Source: Branchiostoma lanceolatum
Lineage: Eukaryota; Chordata; Leptocardii; Amphioxiformes; Branchiostomatidae
Direction: 5' to 3'
DNA length: 64,000 nucleotides
NCBI RefSeq assembly: GCF_035083965.1
Contig: NC_089725.1
Span: 24,685,925-24,749,924 of the forward strand
Below the pieces are notes generated by a model. The model had not been told where the DNA came from. It searched no databases and saw only the letters and a list, made by a program, of their open reading frames with translations. The first letter of the stretch is position 1; every line of letters begins with the position of its first letter. A program made the position numbers and the translations under genes. This document shows, piece after piece, positions 24,769-36,280 of this stretch.

Positions 24769-24774
24769 TTTATT
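24769..24774 (-). terminator. Probable CDK5RAP3 poly(A) signal
   Basis: AATAAA on the minus strand about 510 bases past the CDK5RAP3 stop at 25281. It lies just inside the predicted kanadaptin 3' UTR, so the two convergent transcripts would overlap by a few tens of bases. Confidence 0.35.
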
Positions 24775-24792
24775 AGGTAGCTCAGAATAAGA

Positions 24793-24798
24793 AATAAA
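24793..24798 (+). terminator. Probable kanadaptin poly(A) signal
   Basis: AATAAA about 1.1 kb after the kanadaptin stop; no earlier canonical hexamer was seen in 23666-24790. The 3' UTR would be AT-rich and carries a CCAAGGAGGTT foldback at 24251-24281. Confidence 0.4.
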
Positions 24799-25035
24799 TA
24801 TCAAGATGTAGGTTGGCACATTGTTACATCAATGATTCAAATGGAAAATTTCAGTAAAACAGTTTCAGACATTGTTGATATTTTATGAGCATTAGTGCTG
24901 CTTTCATATCAAGAGTGTCTTGTATCTAGAAGACATGCGGTCATTTTATGCAAATTGCCTCTCGTAATATGATAGTGTACTAAATTATTTTCACAAGGCA
25001 CAATGTCCAGTAAAAGTGTGTTACACTATAACTTC

Positions 25036-25120
25036 AAGTAAGCAGATCTTGGGTGGCGACGAAAACTCCCTTTGCCAGTTAGATACGGTCTTTATAGCCA
25101 CCGAAAGATCTGCTTGGAGA
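25036..25120. repeat. Foldback repeat fragment in CDK5RAP3 3' UTR region
   Basis: AAGCAGATCTTGGGTGGC is mirrored by GCCACCGAAAGATCTGCTT with a small bulge. The loop shares ACTCCCTTTGCCAGTTAGA and TACGGTCTTT with 9880-9905, so it belongs to the same repeat family. Confidence 0.5.
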
Positions 25121-25280
25121 TTAGCCAACGATCTCTAACAGTAAATGTGATTTTGCAGCAGATGATAATCAAAATTGTAAGCAAGTTGCATGATATATCT
25201 GGTACACGTGGCAGACACCTTAAATCCTTGATGTTGTGCCCAAAGGTTGGGAATGATGCTGGTTCCTTCTGACGCTGGAC

Positions 25281-28200
25281 TCAGAGCAGGTTGATCTCTC
25301 CCATGACGTTGACTGGTCTGTCATTGTACCGCTTGGATATTTCTCCCTCCATCTACAAATGGAATAGGCCAAACAATCTATTTAAAAAATGTTGCACTGT
25401 TTCCTATAATATTATTGAGAAAAATTCATTCCATGAACCACATGGATATTCTGCTAAACATTTAAGTCAATTTGATCCATGAAAGCAGTCCATACCTACT
25501 CTAGTACATGCAAGGACATTTTATAATGTCCTTGGTACATGTATATGCAAAAATAAACTTCACCCAACCTGTTTTTTGAGGTCTTTAGTCTTCTTGATGA
25601 TGACCTGCAGTTTGGGCTCAGTCTGCCTCTGGTCCTGAAGCGCCTCCTGTCTCTTCTCTATCGTAATGCGCTTCCTGGCCAGCATCTTGTCAGCCTGGTC
25701 CAGCTTCTGCTGAAGGTTGCCTGTCAGTCTGTCTACATACCTATGAAGGAAGGTGAAAGATGTTTTATGCCCAATCTGTCATCAGTGGTAGAACCAAGTG
25801 TGTAACAAAAAGCCATACAAACAAGAAATCAAACCTCTTGTATCTTCCTATTTTTGTGACTTTTGCTATTGATTATTGTGAATTTCTTGCTGATTCTGTC
25901 TGTGCATTTTGATAACCCATTCTGGGATATTTCTAGCTCCTTTGATCTACTAGTAACTTTCTGTCAGTGTCCCGTGCCTAGCATGTAGAAATAAGAGTGG
26001 AAACACAGACAGACACAAAAAACAATACATCCCATTTCACGGATGTGAAAAAACAACAAAATTCAGCCATTAACAAATAAAAGATAATGCCACAATGCAG
26101 AAGACAAGAGAAAGCCTTACTTTGGAGAGGCCTTGAGCATGTACAGCTGCCTCATGCGGTTGGTTGTCAGCTGGTCCAGGATGGTGTCCACAGGGGCGAC
26201 CATGTCCGTGATCTCCTCCAGGGAGCGCATCTGCAGCTCCTGCGGCGCTGACTGGAAGATCGTCTCGGCCACCACGTTGTTCTCCCCTTCCATCTCCACC
26301 AACCGCTGAGCCAGGAAACCGGAGAGCTGCAGCAACGGGGGGTAATACAGTATTTGTGTTATGTGGGTACAGAATATACAGAAAGAGTTGCCATCCTGAA
26401 TACGTTTTGATGCCATACTGGAAAATATACAACAAGCTGCAAACCTACTGCTTTGTGTTTGAAAAATGACTGTAATCTGAAAGTGAACTGTGATAACACC
26501 ACAGCACTGGTTAAGGTCTGTACCTTGGAATACACAACCTCTCTTACTACATTTTTACTTTAAAATGGCAGAGAGACATGAAAAAAGCTGGCATAGTAAG
26601 TATGCTTTTGAGTACTACTGTAAGTGTCCTACCTCCCGTAGTTCATTTATGATCTGGTCTCTCGTCTCCTTGTGGTCAAATAGGGACAGGGCATCAGTTC
26701 CCATGGCAACTCTGCTGTCTGGAAGACAAAATGTTACATTTAATGAAATAACTCTACAGGTGAAGGGCAAATGGAACATTTGGAAATGACAAGAAAAAAA
26801 AACAAATGTAGAATATACAAGTAATGTTTACCTGCCCCTGCACTGGCACCATTCTGTGACTGTAAGACACAAGGGGAAGAAAGATGATTCAAAGTTGTTT
26901 TGAATGGCATGTATAAAGGTACATATGGAAGGCCTAACATACACAAGATACAAAACAAACTTTGGGACTTTTGATTACCTCTTCTCTCACAATTCTCTTT
27001 TTAGTCCATCTTTTTAGAAAAAAATACTCCAAAAACATGAGACATGTTAGAACCTGACCTGGTCAGCACCACTGCCCTCCACTGTGATGTCAAGGACAGC
27101 ATCCCCGCCCCAGTCTATCCCACCATCCTCTGCTCCCCCTGTATCCATGCCTCCCCAGTCGATCTCCCCACCCTCCTCCTGCTCCTCCCCGCCATCGTCC
27201 CCCCAGCTTATCTCCACATCTCCACCCGCAGCATCTCCTGAGTCATCCCAGCTTATCTGAAGAGAAGACAAGATGAAAGTCACATCAGTATATGCTGGTA
27301 GTTTCATGTACATATAACGTTACAACACATATTGGTATCAAATGGTGGAGTAACTAGGCTAGCAGACACGAGATCAAGAAATCCTGGCGATCCTGGCTAG
27401 ACATTGTGCCCTTGGAAAAGACGCTTTACACGAATTCTTCACTCCGCCCAGGTGTAAAGTCTGGTACCTGACTTCAGCTGGGGAGGTAAAAGGTGATGGA
27501 AGGAGAGGGATGGGCTCCATCTTCCAATGCTGTGCCTAACAAAAGACTGTGCCTTTGGCCTTTTACAATAGATGACTACCAGTTATCTGCTGGTGTATAA
27601 AAGAAAGAAGTGTAGTTTCCAGTTTCTATCCAGAAAGCCAGTGAGAGAACAATAGAAGAAAAACTGAAGGTATCAGTATATTTTAGGAAGGGCACTAGGC
27701 ATACTGTGCAGTGAGTGAAATTAGTTGAGTATTTTAATGGGTTCCTGAACACAATAGACAGACCTGAGGCTCCTCAGTAGCTCCAGGCTCCCCTCCCCCA
27801 GGTAGGCCGGGCTCCACCACCACAGTGGGCACCTCCCCTGTCCTCCACTGGTACACCGTTGTGTTCCCATGTAACGTCAGGTACCTCAGCATAGGTACCA
27901 TAGACACATCTGTCCTAGAGCCATCTCCAGAGCTGTCATATCAAAAAGAAATACTGTAACTGTCAGTATACGACAATAGGCTCTTGAAAGTTGGTGCACG
28001 TATTCTCGGTCGTCCTCTCACCAAACTGTTCAACCTTTCACTGAGTACCGGAGAGTTTCCACAAAAGTGGAAACAATCCAAAATCACGCCGATACACAAA
28101 AAGGGCGACAAAACAAATCCGAATAACTACCGTCCTGTGTCCCTTCTGTCGGGGGTATCAAAGATTCTTGAGAGAGTAGTTCACAACCAACTGTACACAT

Positions 28201-31200
28201 ACTTGAGCCATCACGGACTGCTAACATCCTGTCAGTCTGGCTTTAGAAAACTACACTCATGTGAGACAGCGTTACACTCTGTGGTGGAAGACTGGACTCA
28301 ATTCATAGAAAAGAAAGAGCTAACTGGTGTAGTTTTCTGTGATCTGTCAAGAGCATTTGACACGCTAGATCACGACATACTTCTTCTAAAACTGAAATGC
28401 TATGGCGTGGAAGACTCAGCTTGTGGCTGGTTTAAGTCTTACTTGACTGGTAGGCAGCAATGCACGGGTGTAAGCTCAGCTTTATCCTCCTCAACTTGTG
28501 TCACCTGTGGTGTACCGCAGGGATCCATTTTGGGTCCACTTCTGTTTATCGTGTACATAAACAATCTACCAAATTGCATCCAGTCGTGTAAAGTTTCCAT
28601 GTACGCCGATGACACTATTTTATATTTTGCGGCGCGAAGCTTTCACACTCTGGAGAAAACACTCCAAAGTGATTCAACCCGGCTTTCTCATTGGTTTGCT
28701 GCCAACAAACTTTCTCTGAACCCTACAAAGTGCAAAACAATGCTCATAGGTACACATGGAATGAATGTGGCAAATATAAAGCTTAATATTACACTAGACG
28801 GGGCCAGACTGGAACAAGTAAATGCTTTCAAATACCTGGGGGTTACCATTGACAACGTACTTAAGTGGAGCTATCACTTCGAACACATTTTCAAGAAACT
28901 CGCTCAGGTAATTGGCATTATCAAGTACGTTAAGCCATATGTCAGCAGTCAGGCTCTTCGGTTAATGTACACAACGTTATTCATACCCCACATAAACTAC
29001 TGTAGTACAGTTTGGGACCAGGGAGGGAAGGGATACCTTGATAAGCTTGAAAAGCTGCAGAAAAGAGCAGGTCGGGTAATTCTTGGCTGTGACCGGTACA
29101 CTCCTACATCAACCCTTCTCAACACACTAGGATGGCTCCCAGTAGCCGAAATTCACAAGAAGAGTAAAGCTACACTTGTCTACAAGGCCCTTAACGGTCT
29201 GACTCCTCGGTACATCACTGCAATGTTCACCCAATTGTCCCATGTACACACCCATAACACCCGCCTAAGAGCACAAGGCGGCCTTCAGTTGCCAAGGACA
29301 CATTTGGAATACAGAAGACGAGCCTTCTCGTCCTCGGGGGCTGTACTTTGGAACACACTACCACAACATCTTAAATCAGCCAGATCACTTCCACTTTTCA
29401 AACAGCTATATGATGTCCACTGCCTCCCTGCTAAACATTGATATATGTATACAAACTCCTTTCTAGTCGACCTTTCTTTTCTCTATGTTATGTTTGACGT
29501 TTTGTAGTGACCCACATTTTTGACATGAGTTTTCTTATGATTTATCCATTGATATGCAAATTCACTTCTTGTTTATTTATATTTGAGTTTGGGTCATTGT
29601 TTTGATTCTTCATTATTATGTTTTGGCTAAATATTTCTAGCCTATTAGGTTATCGTTAATTCAGTTATTATCTAACTCAGGATTTCTGTTTGATGAATAG
29701 TTATATTTTTAAGTTAATTCCTGTATTATTTGTTATTATTTGAATTTCTACTGTTGCTATGTACTATTATGTAAGGGGTTGAACCCCCCAGGAATCGTTG
29801 AAAAACGCCGACAGGCGATAGTGTATTCCTGGTTAAATAAATAAACAAACAAACAAACAAATACAAATCAAATTCCCTTTGTGAGTAATGAATATCCATT
29901 ATAACTATGAGGGACATAAATTGTTAAGATGTTCACATTATAATTTGACATCCTTTAAAAGTTTTAGCTGAAGTGGGGGACCAGCAAGCTTGCTATCACT
30001 GTATTCCTTACCTTGACAACAGGAACTGTACAAAAGCTGAGTAGAAGTCTATAGCAGGCTTTAGGGACTTAGTCTCCTCTGCTAGTTTCTGGTGGATTCC
30101 TGGGAGTTGTTTTAACAATGCCAGTAGCTCAGAACGGATGTTCTTACCCTGCAGAGCATGATATTTTGTATTTAGGATAGGAGATGATGAACACATCTAT
30201 TGTGTCTTTATTGAAAATAGATAACACAATTTCCATTCATCTACTGTAAAAAAAAATTGTCATGAAATGTAGCAGAAAAACATGGAGAATGTTCTTACCA
30301 CAATGCCTAGCTCCTTGCATGATATCTTAAAACCTTCTCTTTCTATTCTGGCTTGGCTGGTAAAGTCTGCCTCCTTTTTCACACATTCCTATTCAAGATG
30401 AAGACAAACAATCATTTGAGAAACAAAAGAAAGCTATCTACAAATCTGTTAAAGAAAAGTGATATCTAAAAAGAGATCTTTGTAGCAAGTAGAGTATGAA
30501 CAACTACATACCTCCTGTGTCTGCTTGTACTTGGCTATTTGTCTCTTCACTGCTGGGATCTCATAGTTCACATTCCTAGTCAACAACTGAGCTCCTTCAG
30601 CTGTAGGAGAAGTACAAACTCAAAGCTCAGATGAATTGTGGCAAAAGACATAATTGTACAATGTCATGTTCATGAGACGATATGACAGGTAATGATTCAA
30701 ATCTGGGTCCAGCATTAACTACTCACCAAGATTAACATTGTCTTTCTCGTACAGTCTGACCACCTCTTGCCAGTCCTGAAGAGGGACAATTAGATGCATT
30801 AGTCACCAAAATATAACATAAAAAACTAAACATATTTTTAAAAAATGTATCAAATTGCTAAACTAAACATATCAAATTTAGTTTTTTAAAGTTTATATGC
30901 CGCAAGTTGTCAAAGCATTTATAGACAAAGCAAAAGAACCTGTTTTCTGATCTAGAGACATCATTTGCAACTTTTAAGGGCATGGTACTGTGTATTTGAT
31001 CATTCCATCAAATCAACTATGCTTTCCAAAAAAACTAATTGATGATAAGAAGGACCAGTTCCCACCTTCATTCGTTGAGAGGAATACCGACCAAATATGT
31101 CTTTGGTGTTTGCCTCAGAAACCTTCAGTAGTTCTACTATCCGTATGCAGTGGAAGTAGTTTATATCTGTTGGAAGAGAAATTATTAAAACTAAATTGTG

Positions 31201-32476
31201 TAGCCATTGTCAGTAAAAGGGAAGTGATTTATGGTTACAGGATAACGATAACATGTTGGAATATATTGTTTTATACAATGTAATAGTGAGGTTGAGTCAA
31301 GCTATGCGCTTGCTGCAAAATTGTCAGTATGTTTTTACCTGTGATATCATGTTAGATTATGTTATGGGACATCAACCGTTCTGTAATACTGACATTAGCT
31401 CAACTTACATGTTCCCTGTAGCAGTTGCGTAATCTCCTGCACTTCCGGCATGTCCTGTATGGCGGCGTTGATTTTCTCTCGTACAACCAGGGCTTCTGCC
31501 TGCCACTGTCGGTTACAGTGCCTTCTGTCTACAAGCCAATCTATGGTAAAAGGAATATGAATTATGACAGATCTAATCAGCTGCAAAAAACTTAACAGTT
31601 AATTACTTTAAGCAAGTAGTCAGGATAATCAACTAGTTAGGAGTGTATACAACTGTTATCTTCAGTTGTCAATGGCTAATTATGATTGGGGTCTTGTGGC
31701 ATAACAGCAGGGTGTTTGGCCCGGAACCAAGAGGTCCTGGTTTTGAATTCTGTCATGTCACCAATCTTGTGCCCTTGGGAAATGCACTTTACACGACTTT
31801 GCTCTCTTCACTCAGGTGGAAATGACTGCCTTGCTTTGATAAGGGACGTCCCTCAGATAGGATGTAAAATGGAGATTGGAGGTCCTGTATTTGATGAGAG
31901 CCACACCTCTAGCATGTTAAAGAACCCACCACACTTGTCAAAAAGAGTACTCCTTCCCAGTGCGAATCAAGCATCGGTATATTACTAGTAGGCTACAGAA
32001 TCTTCAAATTCAATAACTTGAAGTTGGTAGCCTTAAAATGAAAAAAAGGAAAATAAAGGCAGAAAGAGACCAGCTAATTGGATTATAAATACCCTATAGT
32101 ACTACGTACAAAAAAAGGCACATCTATGTCTAAAACAGTTAACGACATACTGACTGTATAAATAATTTTAAGTCAATAAGTGCTTAAAGTTGATGTGCAA
32201 CGATGTAGTAAAACTCGACTTTTCAAAATAATGCCACGACTGCACAGATGATACAATGAACATTACTTCATATGCATGCCTGTCTATCTATATTCCAAAA
32301 ATCCCATGACTGCCTCCAACGATTATCAATATTGCGCAATTTTTTGTAAATTATTGCAATTTGAATAAAGTGTGCCTTGTTCAGGCTAAGAGGAGGGGCG
32401 GAGTCGATAACTCACCCAGCAGCTTGTTGTAGTGGATATCGATGGGCAGTTTCTGTATGTCCTGTTGAGACACCAT
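25281..32476 (-). CDS. CDK5RAP3: CDK5RAP3 (C53/LZAP), UFM1 E3 complex subunit, 14 coding exons
   Basis: Family role: partner of UFL1 and DDRGK1 in the UFM1 ligase at the ER, an ER-phagy receptor binding UFM1 and ATG8 through short motifs. Exons in transcript order: 32416-32476, 31409-31540, 31066-31166, 30727-30775, 30512-30600, 30299-30388, 30012-30148, 27764-27932, 27059-27256, 26832-26859, 26633-26718, 26121-26326, 25569-25740, 25281-25352. All have GT/AG borders and compatible phases, giving 529 residues (human 506). Landmarks: LPIDIHYNKLLDWLVDRRHC, INAAIQDMPE, INYFHCIRI, IFGRYSSQRMKDWQEV, NVNYEIP, NTTVYQWRTG and the tail ISKRYNDRPVNVMG. Exon 9 holds four ISW/IDW motifs at residues 277, 292, 308 and 323. 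The start at 32476 matches the family N-terminus; the frame stays open upstream but with no conserved sequence. Head-to-head with HYI. Confidence 0.95.
27378..27580 (+). repeat. SINE-like block, CDK5RAP3 intron
   Basis: Carries TTGTGCCCTTGGAAAAGACG, then TTTACACGAATTC and CCAGGTGTAAAGTC and TACCTGACTTCAGCTGGGGA, the same conserved core seen at 9930 and 31770. The tRNA-like head is degraded in this copy. Confidence 0.5.
27978..29862 (+). mobile_element. 5'-truncated CR1/jockey-type LINE
   Basis: One open frame ends at 29441 and covers about 485 residues of reverse transcriptase: ITPIHKKGD, NNYRPVSLLS, FCDLSRAFDTLDHDIL, GVPQGSILGPLLF and catalytic YADDTILY, followed by the CR1-type C-terminal region (NTLGWLPV, SGAVLWNTLP). 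There is no endonuclease and no true start, as expected for 5' truncation. The 3' UTR carries GGGGTTGAACCCCC and CGCCGACAGGCG hairpin sequences and ends in TAAATAAATAAACAAACAAA. It lies in CDK5RAP3 intron 7, antisense to the host gene. The intact frame suggests recent arrival. Confidence 0.9.
31685..31985 (+). repeat. tRNA-derived SINE
   Basis: The head has a box A-like TGGCATAACAGCAGGGTGTT and a box B-like GGTTTTGAATTC at tRNA-like spacing. The conserved core follows (TTGTGCCCTTGGGAAATGCA, TTTACACGACTTTG, CACTCAGGTGGAAATG, AAGGGACGTCCCTC) and then GAGAGCCACACCTCTAGCA. It lies in CDK5RAP3 intron 1 and is the fullest of the copies in this window. Confidence 0.65.
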
Positions 32477-32928
32477 CTTGGGTTTGTCCTCCTCTGCTTT
32501 CTTTAGTTTGTGCTGTCCTCTAGGCTTCGTGAGATCAGGAACTGGCCTGCCAGATGGAAACTTTGTCTGAGCAGTCGCCACGCAAACTGGGTCAAAGGTT
32601 ACATATTGGGCGATTACATTCTTAAAAATAGGTAACATTAAGTGGTGATTATTTAAAGATAAACATCGTCAAGTGTGTACATGTACCTTACTTAAGGGTT
32701 ACTCGTGGAAAAAATAAGGATATCAAAATGTGTTTCAATTCATTTCATCATCATCAATTATAATAAGTTTTTGACTGAGTACAGCCGAATAGATTAAACC
32801 CCCATGATATGAGTAGCTGCGTCTACTGAACTTTCAACTCTCAAGTAGTTTTTTTCTCGTGGACTTTGTATCATCCAAGAAGAGAGATCTCAATTTTTCG
32901 GCTGCTTGACACCTCGTAAAAAGTTGTC
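32477..32928. promoter_or_regulatory. Shared CDK5RAP3/HYI divergent promoter region
   Basis: Only about 450 bases separate the two ATGs, which point away from each other. No TATA box was noted at a useful distance. The spacing is typical of a bidirectional promoter; that it works as one is an inference. Confidence 0.45.
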
Positions 32929-33740
32929 ATGACCCTAAAGTTCTGTGCTAACATCTCCTGGATGTTCCGGGAGGCGGGGGCAGTGCCTCTGCGGTATGGG
33001 GCCGCCGGTCGGGCCGGCTTCCGAGGCGTGGAGGCCGCCTTCCTGTACGACCATCCCGTGGAAGAAGTGGTCAAAGCCAAGGAGGAGGCGGGAGTCGAGC
33101 AAGTCCTGATCAACATGTTCCCGGGAAACCTCGCAGAGGGCGAGCTTGGCCTTGCAGCTTTGCCGGGGAGACAGCAGGCCTTCAAAGATGGTCTGGAGTT
33201 GTCAATCAAATACGCAACGCCCTTAATTGCAAGCGGATGCACTTAATGGCGGGTCGCGTGCCGGTGGACTGGAGTAGAGAGGCCGCCCTGCCCAGCATGG
33301 AGGAGACGTTTGTGGAGAACCTGAAGTTCGCCGCGGCCAGGCTGGAGAAGGAGGGGATCCTCGCGCTCATTGAACCCATCAACTCCAAAATGACGGACCC
33401 AAAGTACTTCCTAAACACCCCTCAACAGGCTTTACAGATAATGCAGAAAGTCGGCCACAGCAACGTCAAGCTGCAGCTAGATTTCTTCCACCAACAGATC
33501 ATGGACGGGAACCTCACCAACAGCATTAAGGAGTACCTCCCGCACATCGGCCACATGCAGATATCCCAGGTACCGGGCAGGCGGGAGCCGGACACCGAGG
33601 GGGAGGTCAACTACGGCTACGTGTTCGGCGTGTTGGAGAGTGTGGGGTATGACGGCTGGATAGGGCTGGAGTACAACCCTGCAGGGGACACCGTCACCGG
33701 GCTGGAGTGGTGGAGGAAGTACATGAGCAAGTCGAAATGA
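32929..33740 (+). CDS. HYI: Putative hydroxypyruvate isomerase, single exon, one apparent frameshift
   Basis: Family role: cofactor-free isomerase of the xylose-isomerase-like TIM-barrel fold, related to bacterial Hyi, interconverting hydroxypyruvate and tartronate semialdehyde. The ATG at 32929 opens TLKFCANISWMF, matching the family N-terminus. VLINMFPGN, LGLAALPGRQQAF, HLMAGRVP, LIEPIN (catalytic Glu), LDFFHQQIMDGN, QVPGRREPDTEGE and GLEYNPAGDTV (second Glu) follow in order. The total is about 270 residues, close to the animal enzyme. The frame changes by one base near 33226-33235: the first part runs to a stop at 33246, while conserved residues (CKRMHLMAGR) continue in the next frame to 33740. 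No intron fits there. Everything else is conserved, so a one-base sequencing error or very recent mutation is likelier than an old pseudogene. The lack of introns is unusual beside its neighbours. Poly(A) signal at 34160-34165. Confidence 0.85.
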
Positions 33741-34159
33741 TCAGACAGTCGTGTTAGCAGCAGAATTGTGCGCCAGAGTGTGTAGGCTGGTGAAATGAAA
33801 GGGCTATTTCAGCTTTAAACTTCCTCTGTGATTGCAGGAGGCTGTTGTGATGAGACATGCTAAAACTCTGCTCAGAAATGCAATCAAGACAGGAAGTTTC
33901 TTTTCTTACAATCGAGAATGGAAACACGTACATAAGATTGACACTACACTATTCCAGTCGATTTGAAGACAATTGTACATTAAGATGTAACTTTTCGTTG
34001 TCTTACAAAACATCATCATAGACTAGTCTTGATATACAAAAACATGTGTCCATGTATGTTAGATTCATACAATGTATCAAAATTGGATCTCGTTAAGTTT
34101 TAACCTGCCTATAATGTATAGAATGGCGCAAAAACCATTGGTGCTGTTACGTCATTCGC

Positions 34160-34165
34160 AATAAA
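34160..34165 (+). terminator. Probable HYI poly(A) signal
   Basis: AATAAA about 420 bases past the HYI stop, the first canonical hexamer downstream on this strand. The interval between it and 34869 holds no recognised gene. Confidence 0.45.
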
Positions 34166-34868
34166 TTTGCTTGCTATAAAGGATATTACCTCATTAAACG
34201 ATTGTCGGAGTATCAATTGACTTGCAGCATTACTTATTTCTCTAAGTTGTTACTGCTCACAACTAGAGCAGGGACTATATTACAATTTTTGTGATTGAAT
34301 AAGTAGTAGTTGATATGCTGAAGCTTTTTTTGTTCTTTTGCAACAAAAAATAGTGGCCGATCGCTGGAATGATCGGCTGAATAAACCCATTAACTCACCT
34401 AAGCGTAAGTTGCTTTCGTGGAGTAAGATTGTCACCATCATATTCAAGAGAGGATCTAGGAATAAAGGTCAGTTTAAAAGTCATGGGTTACGCCCCGTTC
34501 CTTGCAATTTTCCGTTGCATTATTATCTCCCTTTATAACTTTTTTTATCAAGAAACGTAATGTTCCCTTTGTGTGGTGTTCCTTGAACTGAAAAACTATT
34601 ATAACATATCACGGCTGAAGGTGTGCATTTTAGCGGGCTTTAACGTTGTAGATCAATAAATATTAATTTATATGAGTTAAAATAAGTTAGGATTTGTGCA
34701 CACTTTCTTTTTGTTTCCGGATTCTACTATGGATCTTGAACCTTTTTATGTACAAGGCGACAACGGATATGATTTCATGGCAGGCTTAGACAGTCTAACT
34801 TCGTAAACTGCAATACTCCGTACTCGTAGACAGAAAACGATAGGCAATTTTTCATTTCCACTTTTTCT

Positions 34869-34874
34869 TTTATT
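34869..34874 (-). terminator. Probable FoxQ2 poly(A) signal
   Basis: AATAAA on the minus strand about 455 bases past the forkhead stop at 35327. The 3' UTR between is AT-rich with no other gene visible. Confidence 0.4.
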
Positions 34875-35326
34875 CAGCAGGTAAAGTTCAACGAAGTTCG
34901 TCAAACAAAATATAAAGACATGATTTTGAAGAATTTTGTTCCAGCAAAATTCCCATTTTCAAACATTACAAGCAGCTTTAGAACATTCGTATATACATTT
35001 GAGTTTGACTTATTGCACTTTCACTACCAATTGTAACTACGAGTACTAGTAGTTATATTGCGACTAGGTATGATACAATGTACATACATGTGCAATTTGA
35101 ACATTTGCTTTCCCCGTAACATTTGGAACACACAATGGTTCGAGAAAAACAACAAAGTTAGATATTACATTGGTGTAGCGCTTCTGTACAACTTATCCTG
35201 GCATCGAGGCTAGGATTTTTAGCAGCAAAGTGTCATATATATACACTTGAATTATTTACAGGTATGTACAAATAATGAACAATTGTCCGTATTTACAGAT
35301 ATACAGATATTCTTTCTACTACCAGT

Positions 35327-36151
35327 CTACTGCAGTGGGACCCTCTGCAGGTTCTGGACGGGCGCTGAGACCATCTGTGGCGAGGCGGCGGGCAGGTAGC
35401 TGTAGCTGGTGTAGGGCAGGGTCATGATGTCGGAGCGCGGGTACGACATGACGGCGGGGTACGGCAGGGACGTCGCGTAGGCGGAGGTGACCGGGACGGC
35501 GTAGTGGTGCGGGTGGGGGGCGTAGCTGTAGGAGGCCGGCTGGGAGATGGCGGTGTACTGGTACCCGTACTGCATGTAGGGATGCTGGGCCATGGCGGTG
35601 TAGCGGCGCACGTTCCTCCTGGCGCGGCGGCGGTGGAAGTCTCCCCGGGAGAAGTCGTCCATGTTGGCGGGGTGGATGGCCCAGTAGTTGCCCTTACCGT
35701 CCTGGGACCGCCCGGCCTTGATGAAGCAGTCGTTGAGGGACAGGTTGTGGCGGATGGAGTTTCGCCAGGACCGCTCGTTGTTGCGGTAGAACGGGAAGTT
35801 GTCCATGATCCACTGGTAGATGTCGCCCAGCAGGAGCCGCTTGTCCTTGGAGGACATGATGGCCATGGCGATCAGGGCGATGTAGGAGTGGCGGGGCTTC
35901 TCCAGCTCGGACGGGGACTCCGGCGACTCGGTCTTGGTCTCGTCGGTGGTCGTCGGCAGCGGGTTGGGACTGCCGCCGGTGGGTGAGATACTGCCGGCTC
36001 GGTCGTCCTCGGACCCCGACTCGGATCCCGACACGGACGCGACACGACTGCACCTGACCATGCCGAGGAGGGGAGCGGGGAGGTGGTCGTCCTCCCTCAG
36101 CGGGCCGGGCTTCTCCACGCCGACCAGCCTGTCGATAGAGAACGGCAGCAT
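35327..36151 (-). CDS. foxQ2: Forkhead transcription factor, FoxQ2 class, single exon
   Basis: Family role: sequence-specific nuclear regulator; FoxQ2 genes pattern the anterior/apical territory of many animal embryos. The protein is 274 residues. An eh1-like Groucho-binding motif (FSIDRLV, residues 4-10) is followed by an acidic Ser/Pro-rich linker and a forkhead domain at about 85-183. The recognition helix is [19 protein letters not shown], and wing 2 reads [20 protein letters not shown] then RRRARR, the form typical of FoxQ2 rather than FoxQ1, FoxD or FoxB. The tail is rich in Tyr, Pro and Ala. The ATG at 36151 is chosen because it opens the eh1 motif; an in-frame ATG at 36244 lies almost on the TATA box and cannot be in the transcript. 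Strong GC bias against AT-rich flanks. Amphioxus has several FoxQ2 paralogues and I cannot say which this is. Confidence 0.88.
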   Translation of the reverse strand: MLPFSIDRLVGVEKPGPLREDDHLPAPLLGMVRCSRVASVSGSESGSEDDRAGSISPTGGSPNPLPTTTDETKTESPESPSELEKPRHSYIALIAMAIMSSKDKRLLLGDIYQWIMDNFPFYRNNERSWRNSIRHNLSLNDCFIKAGRSQDGKGNYWAIHPANMDDFSRGDFHRRRARRNVRRYTAMAQHPYMQYGYQYTAISQPASYSYAPHPHHYAVPVTSAYATSLPYPAVMSYPRSDIMTLPYTSYSYLPAASPQMVSAPVQNLQRVPLQ

Positions 36152-36250
36152 GTTGACTTGTAGAGAACTTGGGCAGATGATCGTCGAGAAGAGTAGGTGC
36201 GTCGAGCTCGGAGGCTGTCTCAGAATGAAGACAAACCGTTTCACGCTTGG

Positions 36251-36280
36251 TTTTTATAGGCGAAGCCAATGGCCAATCAA
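36251..36280 (-). promoter_or_regulatory. FoxQ2 core promoter: TATA box and two CCAAT boxes
   Basis: On the minus strand CCTATAAAAA spans 36260-36251, with ATTGG (inverted CCAAT) at 36266-36270 and 36272-36276 just upstream. This places transcription start near 36225 and the 5' UTR at about 75 bases before the ATG at 36151. Confidence 0.7.

Noticed and set aside
32477-32638. N-terminal extension of CDK5RAP3 in the same frame
   Set aside because: The family N-terminus aligns with the ATG at 32476; the upstream codons show no conserved sequence.
35504-35986. 160-residue plus-strand frame opposite the forkhead gene
   Set aside because: GC-rich antisense shadow of the FoxQ2 exon with Val/Gly/Asp codon bias.
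36152-36244. Upstream in-frame ATG extending FoxQ2 by 31 residues
   Set aside because: It lies within about 10 bases of the TATA box, upstream of the expected transcription start, and encodes no conserved sequence.
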